Assembly (NCBI GenBank): GCA_903813345.2
Contig: CAIIXF020000008.1
Location: forward strand, 11,437,278 to 11,501,277
Length of the DNA: 64,000 nucleotides
From: Owenia fusiformis
Taxonomy: Eukaryota; Annelida; Polychaeta; Sabellida; Oweniidae
Direction: 5' to 3'
Of this stretch, positions 1 through 8,713 are shown piece after piece. How positions within the stretch are numbered: position 1 is the first letter of the stretch; each line of letters begins with the position of its first letter. Below the pieces are notes generated by a model. The model saw only the letters and a program-made list of their open reading frames with translations. It did no database searches and was not told where the DNA came from. The position numbers were made by a program, and so were the translations under genes.

Positions 1-1001
1 TCTATTGTAAATTTTTATATGGGGACATGAAATGCCGGAAGGCGATTTGCCCAAACCCTGTCTTTTTATAGTATATTTGTTTGTATTTATGAAATAAACC
101 TATTGATTAAAAATTAAACATGATTACACATGTCTCGATGTCATCCCTTCCCACTCAACAATGTACAGACCCTAACCCCCTAGAAATACTGTTAACCCCA
201 CACTGACTATATATTAAACAATTTTACATTTTTATATTCATCTACAATTTTACATGCATTACTTGTACTTTTGAAATGCTGAGAATATTGGCTGTTAAGA
301 TTGCCTAAAAGGAATATCCTTCCAAAGGTAATTTGGCTATTCAATCAACAAAAAAGGTCAGTGTGAGATAACTAAGATGCTACCAACAGAGGCTGTCATA
401 TGTCATTCATTCAAGTATGACATGAAGTTTGTATCCTTGGAAAGCAAGGATCCTGTCATGAGCTTTATTGCAAGAACAAAGCAGATGATGTCTCGATCCT
501 CTGTATCCTGAGGATGCAATTTAGAGGATCAAATTTACTTCACTAACAAGCCCGTAGCCAAGGGGGGAGGGGGGGGGGTTCAGGCAAACACCCCCCCTGG
601 CCAAAATTTCTTTCAAAATCATGCAGTTTTTCACCATTCTGACTATTTTTTGAGTGATATTTGGCCAAATTTGCCAAAGTGAACCCCCCTAGAATTTTTG
701 GGAAAAGTGAACCCCCTTGGAAAATTCTGGCTACGGGCCTGACTAATCATGTCATTACATGGTGTTTGACATATGTTATCACCCTCTGGCTATTCATTAT
801 CTAAGGGTCTGTTTGATTACATAGGGATTTGTCTAGCTAACATCCTCCAAATGCAGGGATCTGGACATCATCTACTATGAAGGAACTTAGTGGATGATGT
901 CTGAAACTCTGCTTACGGAGGATGTCTAGTTACAGAATGCTTTGTGATGTGTTTATACCTGCCCTCTATATTCTATATACACTATACACTATATACAAAT
1001 G
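1..1001 (-). other. Probable 3' UTR and flank of the GALNT gene
   Basis: This stretch lies downstream of the last coding exon of the minus-strand GALNT gene. The minus strand carries an AATAAA at 469-464, a plausible poly(A) signal about 530 bases after the stop codon. A G-rich inverted-repeat element sits at 548-742 and is listed separately. I see no coding exon here. The lectin-domain exons expected of this family are not recognisable here. Confidence 0.4.
548..742. mobile_element. Short inverted-repeat element (MITE-like) with GCCCGTAGCCA ends
   Basis: The left end reads AGCCCGTAGCCAAGG and the right end CTGGCTACGGGCCT, which are imperfect inverted repeats. The interior is short, G-rich on one side and AC-rich on the other, with no coding capacity. 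Similar 'CGTAGCCAG' ends recur at 9418-10114 and 58274-58453, so this is probably a small non-autonomous DNA transposon family. The class is inferred. Confidence 0.55.
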
Positions 1002-1095
1002 TTATCGTTGTGGATCTTCGCCTTCAGCCATATGCTCCTCGAAGTACGCTATTTGTTTTTGAAACTGTTTAGAATAAGATCCAGTTTTACCCATC
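1002..1095 (-). CDS. GALNT2: GALNT gene, last coding exon seen (lectin-less C-terminus)
   Basis: The acceptor reads TTCTATAG at 1101-1096 and the exon runs to a TAA at 1004-1002. Exon 13 ends in AG (phase 2). The first G here completes AGG (Arg), and the next 30 codons are open, starting MGKTGSYSKQFQ and ending EEHMAEGEDPQR. The segment is hydrophilic, acidic at its end and richer in GC than its surroundings, which looks coding. No donor other than GALNT exon 13 lies just upstream, so I read it as an alternative terminal exon. It would give a transferase of about 505 residues ending right after the catalytic domain, where human GALNT2 goes on with ~130 residues of ricin-type lectin. The function of the tail is unknown. 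Another frame of the same DNA ends with WVKLDLILNSFKNK, faintly like a lectin-domain tail, but would need an unseen upstream exon of a different phase. Confidence 0.5.
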
Positions 1096-2578
1096 CTATA
1101 GAATAGATGTTAAGTCACTAAGGGGTCTCTATATTACAAATTAAAACATGTAAAGAAAGTAACTAAGGGGTCCCTATGATATGAGAACAAGTCAACAAAG
1201 GCAGTTGTTAAAAGGATTTGAATTCAATAAACAATATCAAAATTTAATGTAAATTATGTAAATCAAGAGAAAAACCAATTATAAATCTAACTAAATTCAA
1301 AAGTGCATTTCAAAATTCTATTTTAGAACAATCTAGAAATCTATCTAAAGAAGAGAAAAGAAAGAAAACTTTATCTAACTATAATATATAATATTTTAAA
1401 TCAAACAATAAAAATTTCCCTTTGAAAGAAATGTTATGTATTTTTCTCAAACTGAGACAGAATATTATCAATAGGCCTACCATGCAAGACGATAGATGCA
1501 GAGTAGACTGTGACTGTCAGAATATATAAGTCAATCAACTCAGTATGTATAAAGAATATACATGTAATCACCATTTGGAAAAAGGTGTAAAATGGAAAGC
1601 TGTGATTTGACTGACTGATATTCATTGAAAGGATGAGCAGAGAAGAGTTACTACACTGTACTCAACTGTGTAAGATATCAAAGGAAAGGTTGATCAAAGA
1701 CTGAGATCAAAGGCTGATCACAGACTGAGATCAGAGATCAAGATGAAAGATCACTATTAAGTTAGATTTCAGATCTTACCAAATTTTTAGGTTGGGATTC
1801 TCTAGGAAAACAAAATTACAAACGATAATTATACAAACTTACGTCAATAACTTAAAACTGAATTTCACAAAACAAATTTCAAGACTTTGAGACTAGATCT
1901 AGAAAATTCTAGAATAGATCAAACATTTACATAAGATTACTGTTGATTGGAATTAGGGTATCTTTCAGTACATGTGTCTATTATTCTTTGTTATATAAAT
2001 AAACCACCTTTCATTTAGAGAAATGAAAGAGATCTACAACTTAGAGACAGAATGAGCAGCTGAACATAAATTTGTAATAAATAGAATGTGATTCTGAAAC
2101 ATGATTCCTGGGACAAAATCATTCCAAAGTGAATCATTAAATCCAATCATTCACAATTAAGACACCAAAAAGAAGAAATAGTTTCTATCTAAACGTAGCT
2201 TCAAAAACAATCAAACAAGAGTTGAAAACAACAATTTAGATAATCAGTGGAATTACACCTACGATGTAAAAGCGCTTTTTAAAATCCTATCAGGTTTCGA
2301 CCCGCCTTTAGAGTCAGGTGTAATCACGATCGCGGATTTAGAAAAGCGCTTATGTAATCCTCCCAGACCCCTAGTCATTAAAAACCGCTTTCACACCCAA
2401 AGGCGCTTTAACGTGTAGGTGTAATACCGATTGGTTTTCAAGGCGCTTTAACTCGATTTTACACTGAACGAAAACTATATTTGCGCATGAGCATCAAGCA
2501 TGTTATTGATTTCCGGTGTGGAGGAAACTTCAAAAAACAAAATTCAAATATTGTGCAAAACTCAATCAAATCACCAAA

Positions 2579-2740
2579 ATGTCGAAACAAAGTAGAATTT
2601 ATTGGGACCACGTCAATACTGAGCGTATGCTTTCGATTTGGGCTTACAAAAAGATCCAGGCCATGATGAACGGCACGTTAAAAAATGCGATTGCGTATGA
2701 CCTGATCTCGCAATTTGTAAATAGAATAACCGTAAATTAA
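2579..2740 (+). pseudogene. Truncated Myb/SANT-like (trihelix) transposon protein
   Basis: An open frame of 53 codons begins MSKQSRIYWDHVNTERML and continues with an IW..KKIQ..LNG..KN...Y..I pattern, as in the DNA-binding Myb-like partner protein of Harbinger transposons. The frame stops after about one helical domain, where the full protein would be several hundred residues. It is a remnant and not a working gene. Assignment is by motif spacing only. Confidence 0.45.
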
Positions 2741-2878
2741 ATAAATAATATAATACTATTGACGACGGATATTGATGATTCAGCATCCCGAACAGAAGAA
2801 AGTAGCTAATATTTTGAGCACCATAGTATTATGATAATAGCTCTTCTCGATCACTTTGACGCTCACTGGGCCAAAAAT

Positions 2879-2995
2879 CTAAAGTCTTATATTTATACGC
2901 CCATGGGCGTATAAAAAATGATAAAATAACGGACGAAATTACCCCTTCTTTCAGTTATACGCCCAGGGCTTATATACGAGAAATTCCGGTACTAT
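2879..2995. repeat. Palindromic repeat with GCCCATGGGC core (partial copy)
   Basis: This short segment contains ATACGCCCATGGGCGTAT, and ends with TATACGAGAAATTCCGGTAC. The same end and core occur in the complete element at 61008-61493 (GCGAGAAAATCCGGTAC and GCCCATGGGCGTATAAG), so it is a diverged or partial copy of that family nested in the Harbinger relic. Confidence 0.6.
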
Positions 2996-3041
2996 TGTAG
3001 ATTGGGGAAGGCGAGGGGAGGGGATGATTGAATAGTTGAAA

Positions 3042-3206
3042 TTACCTCTCTACAATGAAGTCAAAAAAATGACGAGATCTTTGTCTTGTCCACATCGTTC
3101 GTTCCTGTCCCATATTACCAAGGATGCCAAACAGCCCCAACAAAAGTACCATCTTCATTTTACTGGATCTCTCTTGGATCTCTCCTAACGACCGAGCTTC
3201 TCTCTT
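3042..3206 (-). pseudogene. HARBI1-like transposase, N-terminal fragment
   Basis: The minus strand encodes LLGLFGILGNMGQERTMWT followed by RQRSRHFFDFIVER. This resembles the region at the start of many Harbinger nucleases where a Trp-containing R(S/T)xWxRxRSxxFW motif precedes the DDE domain. The reading ends at GAGAG followed by GTAATT, a possible old splice donor. The DDE catalytic domain is missing from the element, so it cannot be active. Confidence 0.45.
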
Positions 3207-3723
3207 TGCGCGCTTGTGCATTGTTTTCCATGCTTTCTTTAGCACATATTTGTTAACGCCAGAGGTAGATTGAATACGATTTAAGAAAAAAGGAACATAC
3301 AGTATCGGATCATTTTGAATCTCCAGAGATGGCGCTACGGTTGAAAGTGTATATCTAAATAGCAGATTTTGATGCAAATGCGATGGTTGATGTCAAATTT
3401 TTGTCTTAAATCAGTCTAAAAGCGCTTTAGAAAAATCAAGTGTAATCACGAAAAGTTGTCTTCAAGGCGCTTTTAAAATTCTTGTGTAATCAGGATTGCG
3501 GTTTTCTAGCCTACGTTACCCAAAACGCCTTGAAAATGCCTTTAGCCATGAAATAGGTGTAATTCCATTAAATGTGTTTGATCATAACTAATGACAATAC
3601 TAGTACACAGAGTGTGTTAGGGTTATGCAGTTAATCTACTACACAGTAGAGGATATAAAGCGAACTAGAAGAAATCTTTGAATAAAAGGCATTTATACAA
3701 AAAATGAGATATAATTTTCTTAC

Positions 3724-3807
3724 CTTAGTTCTGGATATACATTATCCAGGTACCATTTAAATGGTTTGCATTTTAATTTTTCTCGAAGTTCTACCCTCCC
3801 TCGTAAA
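3724..3807 (-). CDS. GALNT2: GALNT exon 13 (end of catalytic domain)
   Basis: The exon has acceptor TTGCTTCAG and donor GTAAGA. It is 84 bases long, in phase 2 to phase 2. It encodes [20 protein letters not shown] then DNVYPELR, almost the same as the GALNT2 segment joining the catalytic domain to the lectin linker. In human GALNT2 the next residues start the lectin linker. Here the next exon seen in the window is the short terminal exon at 1095. Confidence 0.93.
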
Positions 3808-4271
3808 CTGAAGCAAAAAAGGTAAAATATTAGTCATGTTAAAGTAAAATGAGAATCTATTTAAAGTGAACACCTCTCAAAGTATTATATGTGTGCATGT
3901 ATAAAAAATAAACAGTAGATGTTTAGGTGGGATTATGTTAACTGTATGTTACTTTACTATGAATGCAATATTCCAATGCTCTAAACTTAGTTCAAGGCTT
4001 GAATATTTCGGAATCAAGCAAGAGGCAACATTAAAATTACAGATATTATAAATTTTATAAGCATTTGAAAATATTGTATGATTTTTTATACCACTCCTAA
4101 GTCCGATTACAGTTGTATAACATGGGTCTATAACAACGATATACAGTGGAGAGTGGTATATCGTCATCGTATACAACTCCTCCGTATACACTCCAGCGTA
4201 TACCACTGTAGAAGTGCATTCTGGGAACTAATGAATATTAACCGAAGAACGAGGTGTATGTTTTGTTACAC

Positions 4272-4348
4272 ATGGTTTCCTAGATATCAAGTGACGTCAT
4301 AAATGGTTCCCACATGATTTGCTAGAATCAAGTGACGTCATAAATGGA
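4272..4348. repeat. 41-bp tandem duplication with two TGACGTCA boxes
   Basis: Two copies of a segment of the form CACATG-(G/A)TTT-CTAGA-ATCAAGTGACGTCATAAATGG occur with TGACGTCA at 4292-4299 and 4333-4340, 41 bases apart. TGACGTCA is the palindromic CRE/ATF consensus. Whether it acts as an intronic enhancer or is chance within a repeat cannot be told here. Confidence 0.6.
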
Positions 4349-4462
4349 TCGAGATCAACATCGGCATTACTGGGTTGGCTATGGGATATTTTTATGGTTT
4401 TTATAATTGTTATGATTGTGTTTGAACTTTGAATCAACTGTACTTGAACTTAGAGTGGCATA

Positions 4463-4614
4463 ATAAGATTATATAATGGTTCATTCTGTATATCGTGCAT
4501 TTTATACTCTCGTGAGAATATAATATATTCACTCGTTCGCTACGCTCAGTTGTGAATATATTATATAGTCACTCGAGTATAAACACGATATACAGAATGA
4601 ACCATTATATAACC
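4463..4614. repeat. AT-rich palindrome (foldback)
   Basis: TTATATAATGGTTCATTCTG near 4470 reappears inverted as CAGAATGAACCATTATATAA near 4610. The arms continue inward through TATATCGTG and TATACTC / GAGTATA to a loop around 4535. Arms are about 70 bases. It contains no coding sequence and is probably a foldback or MITE relic. Confidence 0.75.
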
Positions 4615-4696
4615 TCATAATATACATATGAACTATAGTTACTATCCAATACATAAATAGGTAAAGGTTTTTATAAACAAATTGAAATGCACTAAC

Positions 4697-4789
4697 TTCC
4701 CAAATGGCACATTTCTAGCAGAAGGCACTGCTGCATAGTAAAACTGTTTATATTCATCCATCCACACTTCAGCTGCTCTGCGTGTATTT
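4697..4789 (-). CDS. GALNT2: GALNT exon 12 (post-lid catalytic segment)
   Basis: The acceptor is TTAATTGTAG and the donor GTTAGT (weaker than consensus). The exon is 93 bases, entered with one base to complete Arg after AG. It encodes [20 protein letters not shown] then [10 protein letters not shown]. The R(R)[10 protein letters not shown] stretch is a hallmark of all GalNAc-transferases, and the segment is nearly identical to GALNT2. It is the common acceptor exon for all six alternative lid exons. Confidence 0.95.
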
Positions 4790-4985
4790 CTACAATTAAA
4801 CATTAATAATATAGTACATGAAAATGAAATATTGCACTGAAAATCAGATTGCTCACCTCGGTTTGACGTTAATTTTTTTGACTCAAATTATTTCAACATA
4901 AGGATTGTGGGTTATATAACCAAATATATCAACTAAACTCCAAATCAAACATTAAATAATGTACTGGGGTGAATCAATTGTTAAC

Positions 4986-5055
4986 AAGGCATTTACATGC
5001 AAAATGTCACCACCTGCCATTTGTTACAAATGCGAAGACATAATAAAATAACCAA
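4986..5055 (+). repeat. Dispersed AAATGTCACCACCTGCC repeat, truncated copy by exon F
   Basis: This copy has the conserved start ACAAGGCATTTACATGC, then AAAATGTCACCACCTGCCAT, and lacks the distal half. It lies 8 bases beyond the donor of exon F. Other copies are at 11181-11320, 31205-31395, 35371-35522, 36965-37065, 39118-39176 and 39479-39602. Confidence 0.7.
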
Positions 5056-5062
5056 AGTATAC

Positions 5063-5189
5063 CTGGCAAATACATTTCCACTTCCACCAGGGAAGCTATA
5101 GGGATGTTGTTTCCTGAACACATGCCCCACTCTACTACAAGGTATGATCTCTAGTTGACCATGGCACTGCCAAACTCTGAATGAAATTT
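5063..5189 (-). CDS. GALNT2: GALNT alternative lid exon F (canonical GALNT2 form)
   Basis: The acceptor is TATTCCAG and the donor GTATAC. The exon is 127 bases. Its first two bases complete the Glu of GENLE and its last two, AG, start an Arg. It encodes [20 protein letters not shown], then [18 protein letters not shown] and VFA. This is the standard GALNT2 sequence: His of VGH (metal ligand), then Arg, His and Tyr of the lid at the positions known in human GALNT2 as R362, H365 and Y367. It is the last of six alternatives and the only one with the lid His. Its acceptor region has been amplified into the adjoining 84-bp minisatellite. Confidence 0.93.
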
Positions 5190-6270
5190 CTGGAATAGAA
5201 TAGCACCAAATTAACCCATTTTGTTAGTATACATTTTGGGGACCAGGGTACTGCCACACTCTGAATGGAATCTCTGAAATAGAACAGCACCAAATTAACC
5301 CATTTTGTTAGTATACATTTTGGGGACCAGGGTACTGCCACTCTCCGAATGAAATCTCTGAAATAGAACAGCACCAAATTAACCCATTTTGTTAGTATAC
5401 ATTTTGGGGAGCAGGGTACTGCCAAACTCTGAATGAAATCTCTGAAATAGAACAGCACCAGATTAACCCATTTGGTTAGTATACATTTTGGGGACCATGG
5501 TACTGCCACACTCCGAATGAAATCTCTGAAATAGAACAGCACCAAATTAACCCATTTTGTTAGTATACATTTTGTGGACCATGGCACTGCCAGACACTGA
5601 ATGAAATCTCTGAAATAGAACAGCACAAAATTAAACCATTTTGTTAGTATACATCTTGGGACCAGGGTACTGCCACATTCTGAATGAAATCTCTGAAATA
5701 GAACAGCACCAAATTAACCCATTTTGTTAGTATATATTTTGGGGAGCAGGGTACTGCCAAACTGAATGAAATCTCTGAAATAGAACAGCACCAAATTAAC
5801 CCATTTTGTTAGTATACATCTTGGGGACCAGGGTACTGCCACATTCTGAATGAAATCTCTGAAATAGAACAGCACCAAATTAACCCATTTTGTTAGTATA
5901 CATCTTAGGGACCAGGGTACTGCCACATTCTGAATGAAATCTCTGAAATAGAACAGCACCAAATTAACCCATTTTGTTAGTATACATCTTGGGGACCAGG
6001 GTACTGCCATACTCCTATTGAAATCTCTGAAATAGAACTGCACCAAATTAACCCATTTTGTTAGTATACATTTTAGGGACCAGGGTACTGCCACACTCCG
6101 AATGAAATCTCTGAAATAGAACAGCACCAAATTAACCCATTTTGTTAGTATATATTTTGGGGACCAGGGTACTGCCACACTCTGAATGAAATCTCTGAAA
6201 TAGAACAGCACCAAATTAACCAATTTTGTTAGTATACATTTTGGGGACCAGGGTACTGCCACACTGTGAA
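5158..6270. repeat. 84-bp minisatellite built from exon F's splice acceptor
   Basis: About 13 tandem units of 84 bases run from inside exon F (5158) to about 6270, followed by two decayed units to about 6410. Read on the minus strand, each unit holds GCTGTTCTATTTCAG and then AGATTTCATTCAGAGTGTGG, which is the 3' splice site of exon F plus its first ~32 exonic bases, followed by ~50 intronic bases. The true exon F start is itself the first unit. In the exon's frame each pseudo-exon reads [16 protein letters not shown] then a stop. The unit length is a multiple of three, so long open frames run through the array in another frame. These are not genes. Confidence 0.92.
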
Positions 6271-7263
6271 TGAACATTTAGAACAGCACGAAATTTAGTA
6301 TGTTCAAATATACATCTAAGACACAAAGGCACTCCCGAACTGTAAGTGAGTAAAATCTCATAGATATAATACTGTAGTACCAAATTAACCACAGGTGTTA
6401 CTTCTATTATCATTTATATTTCATCATATGGCATTCATATTAAAATGTTCAATCCCACTTCACTAAAAAATCTAAAATGAGGAAATTCTTAATATTTCTT
6501 TAAAATTACAAATACTTTTAAATGTTAAAATTTTTGCGAGAAAAAAATCACAGAATGTATGCTTCTTCTCAATTTTATCTGAATATAGTATTATATATTT
6601 TTATCTTATTACACAATATTTATTTACTTTGTATTTACTACCAGTAATTTTGCTAAATGCGCTAAAAATAATAATTAAGATCCAAATGATTCCAACTGAA
6701 AACAAATCAACACTGAATTATGGTCATGTATGACCTGCCTTCCTGATTCAAAGTCTCAAACCTGTTTAAGGCCATCTTGCATTAAAACCTCAGTCAAATT
6801 TACTCTATGGTGGACTTATGGCAGGCAGGAATCAAAAAATTGATATAGAAAATCTACATTATACTGTTTATCCCTATATTTTCCCTATATTTTATGCTGC
6901 AAATTTCTCTCGAATTTGTGAAGCTATTGCCACCATGGATCAAATGTGACTGTGGCTTTATGCAAATACAGATCAACAGAACCCACTAAATAAAAGTCAA
7001 AATGATAATGAATAACAATAAGTGAATAATATTTTCCTTTTGCCATTGTGTTGAATTTCATAAATCAAATTATGATGTGTTGACAATCAAGGTATCACTA
7101 TGTTTAAACACGGCTGTGACTGAGCATTCAGTTTGAGCGTTTATTTACAATAGAAAAGTTAACTTGTGAAACTGAATATTAATTTATCAGCGTTTAAACC
7201 ATTAAGGTAGGGTATGATCACATTGTTGTATAAGACCACCAAATCAGGCCAATGAGTTTCTAC

Positions 7264-7405
7264 CTTGCATAGATCATGCCTGAGTTTTCTCGTATGTAGT
7301 CTGAGTGCCAAGTATAGGGGAAAGATTGCCTAAACACATGACCTACATGGCTACATACTTCAAGGACCATTGAACCTCCGCATAGGTACGTTCTAAGACC
7401 CAACT
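7264..7405 (-). CDS. GALNT2: GALNT alternative lid exon E
   Basis: The acceptor is GAATTTTAG and the donor GTAGAA. The exon is 142 bases, with the same phases as exon F. It encodes LGLRTYLCGGSMVLEVCSHV, then GHVFRQSFPYTWHSDYI and RENSGMIYA. The CGGS, CS.VGHVFR and PY landmarks are kept, but the usual SFR is LGLR and the lid His is Phe. The lid is five residues longer than in exon F. Spliced between exons 10 and 12 it gives a full catalytic domain. I think it is a genuine alternative exon, because frame, splice sites and landmark residues all survive. Confidence 0.82.
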
Positions 7406-8518
7406 CTAAAATTCATAATGATAGAAGAGATATATTCACATCATTCCTATTTTAGCCATTATAAAAGGCGGCGTTTTAAACACGTCAAATGAGACATTGT
7501 GTATGATTTATTTGTTTGATTTGATTTACCCCAGTCCTAAACCATAATTATTAAAGTTTGAGTAAAAGCTAGAGACTTTATCATTTTTCAGCTCATATGT
7601 CTTGGCTTTTATGCGTGGAGGTGTAGCATGAATAAAATCTTTCAAGGTATCAACAGAGTTAGTTTATTTCCCTACCACCAAAATAAACTAGCTTTCTGAC
7701 AGATAGATGTCACTAAACTGACGTAGGAATTGTACAGTACATCAAAATTGCCATTCACAATTGCTGTGTTTCTTCGAGTTCAGTTCACATGCGATTTTAT
7801 GATTGATGAAGATTTCATGAGTTATAGACATTTTATAGAGTCATATCCCCTGAGAATAAGAATACTGTGAATCACACCATGTCTTTAATAAGACATCTAA
7901 TATGTCCAAACTTCATGTTACTTCATTCCCCTTGGAGTTTCTTTCTTGGCACTTTAATTTCCTGTCAATATCGCAAAAATCCCAAGTTGAAGCTATCACG
8001 TAGTGACCAGTATCAATTTTGACAGTTTACTTTATAAAAAGGCCATGAAGATTTAAAGAGATTCTTAATACTGAGTTAAAGAACAGTCACGCAATCCTGG
8101 ATCATAACTCATGTTGTGAGGCTTATAAATTAGATGTTATTACCCAAGTGTCCCTTATATGTGTATATCAATGAGAATCTCGAAGAGCCCAAGGCAACGA
8201 CTGAGACAAAGTCAGCTAAAACACACAGCAGTATTCAAGCAACATCTAAATGACTTCCAGCTATAATTAGTGATTAACTTCCCCATACCTGACCAGTCAC
8301 CCAAACAATCATTACCTGCCTCAACTCTATCATGGTGAATTCTTGACACCCTGATACACAGGCCCTCTCAGAAATGTTACAAAACAAATGAATTCCTTCC
8401 AAAAAAGACCAAACTTAACCTCAGGAATGTTACAAAAGAAATGAATTCCTTACAAAAAGACCAAACAAGACCAAACCTCAGAACGTCCATCAACCATGAT
8501 TGTCAATTGACTTAATAC
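7406..8518 (-). other. Intron between alternative exons D and E
   Basis: About 1.1 kb with no coding segment recognised on either strand. Near 8380-8490 there is a short local duplication of a GTTACAAAA(C/G)AAATGAATTCCTT-like phrase. Confidence 0.6.
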
Positions 8519-8651
8519 CTGCAGAGGATTACACCCAAGTTTTCACCCGAGTCCTTCGCATAAGGTGACTTATTACGAAAAACATGGCCCACACGACTAC
8601 ATTTAATTAACTCCATGGAGCCTCCACAGGTCCATGTTCTAAGGCTGAACT
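8519..8651 (-). CDS. GALNT2: GALNT alternative lid exon D
   Basis: The acceptor is CTATTGTAG and the donor GTATTA. The exon is 133 bases with the same phases. It encodes [20 protein letters not shown], then [19 protein letters not shown] and VILC. Metal-ligand His, lid Arg and PY are kept, and the lid His is Ser. The lid is two residues longer than in exon F and poor in the usual FPGG glycine turn. Directly upstream of the acceptor, an 18-base unit (AACCAAACATTGATATAG on plus) is repeated three times. Confidence 0.85.
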
Positions 8652-8659
8652 CTACAATA

Positions 8660-8713
8660 GAACCAAACATTGATATAGAACCAAACATTGATATAGAACC
8701 AAACATTGATATT
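8660..8713. repeat. 18-bp x 3 tandem repeat abutting exon D acceptor
   Basis: Three near-perfect copies of AACCAAACATTGATATAG start nine bases upstream of exon D. On the minus strand this reiterates TGTTTGGTTCTATATCAA in the polypyrimidine and branch-point zone of the exon D acceptor. Confidence 0.85.

Larger units (their letters stand above)
2248..3567. mobile_element. PIF/Harbinger-type DNA transposon, deletion derivative
   Basis: The termini are TGGAATTACACCTA at 2248 and its inverse ending at 3567. Sub-terminal AAGCGCTTT-type motifs repeat near both ends (2270-2350, 2395-2455 and 3415-3535). The interior carries remnants of the two genes expected of the superfamily in opposite orientations: a Myb/SANT-like reading frame on plus (2579-2740) and the start of a HARBI1-like transposase on minus (3042-3206). 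A second palindromic element with TTATACGCCCATGGGCGTATAA-like arms (2879-2995) sits between them. No convincing target-site duplication was seen. The superfamily is inferred from the two gene remnants. Confidence 0.6.
1096..3723 (-). other. GALNT intron 13, with a Harbinger relic
   Basis: This 2.6-kb intron lies between the end of the catalytic domain and the last coding exon. Half of it is a PIF/Harbinger-type relic (2248-3567). Short GATCA-rich tandem repeats lie at 1691-1753. I looked for the lectin repeats of the family (CLD and QxW motifs) on the minus strand and found none. Confidence 0.6.
3808..4696 (-). other. GALNT intron 12
   Basis: This intron of about 890 bases holds a tandem duplication carrying two TGACGTCA boxes (4272-4348), an imperfect hairpin around 4080-4215 and a long AT-rich palindrome (4463-4614). 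No coding sequence is seen. Confidence 0.7.

Noticed and set aside
1002-1095. Reading the terminal exon in the frame ending WVKLDLILNSFKNK as a lectin-domain tail
   Set aside because: It is slightly like the GALNT2 C-terminus but needs an upstream exon ending in another phase, and none is visible. The frame set by exon 13 is open and stops cleanly.
1-3723. Ricin-type lectin exons expected downstream of the GALNT catalytic domain
   Set aside because: No CLD or QxW repeats found on the minus strand; either outside the window or absent.
5158-6270. CRISPR-like appearance of a regular repeat array
   Set aside because: Whole 84-bp units are repeated with no unique spacers, in an animal intron; it is a minisatellite.
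5135-6277. Two long repetitive minus-strand open frames (163 and 187 codons) through the 84-bp array
   Set aside because: The unit is a multiple of three without stops in this frame, so openness is automatic. The frame differs from that of exon F, and no family is recognised.
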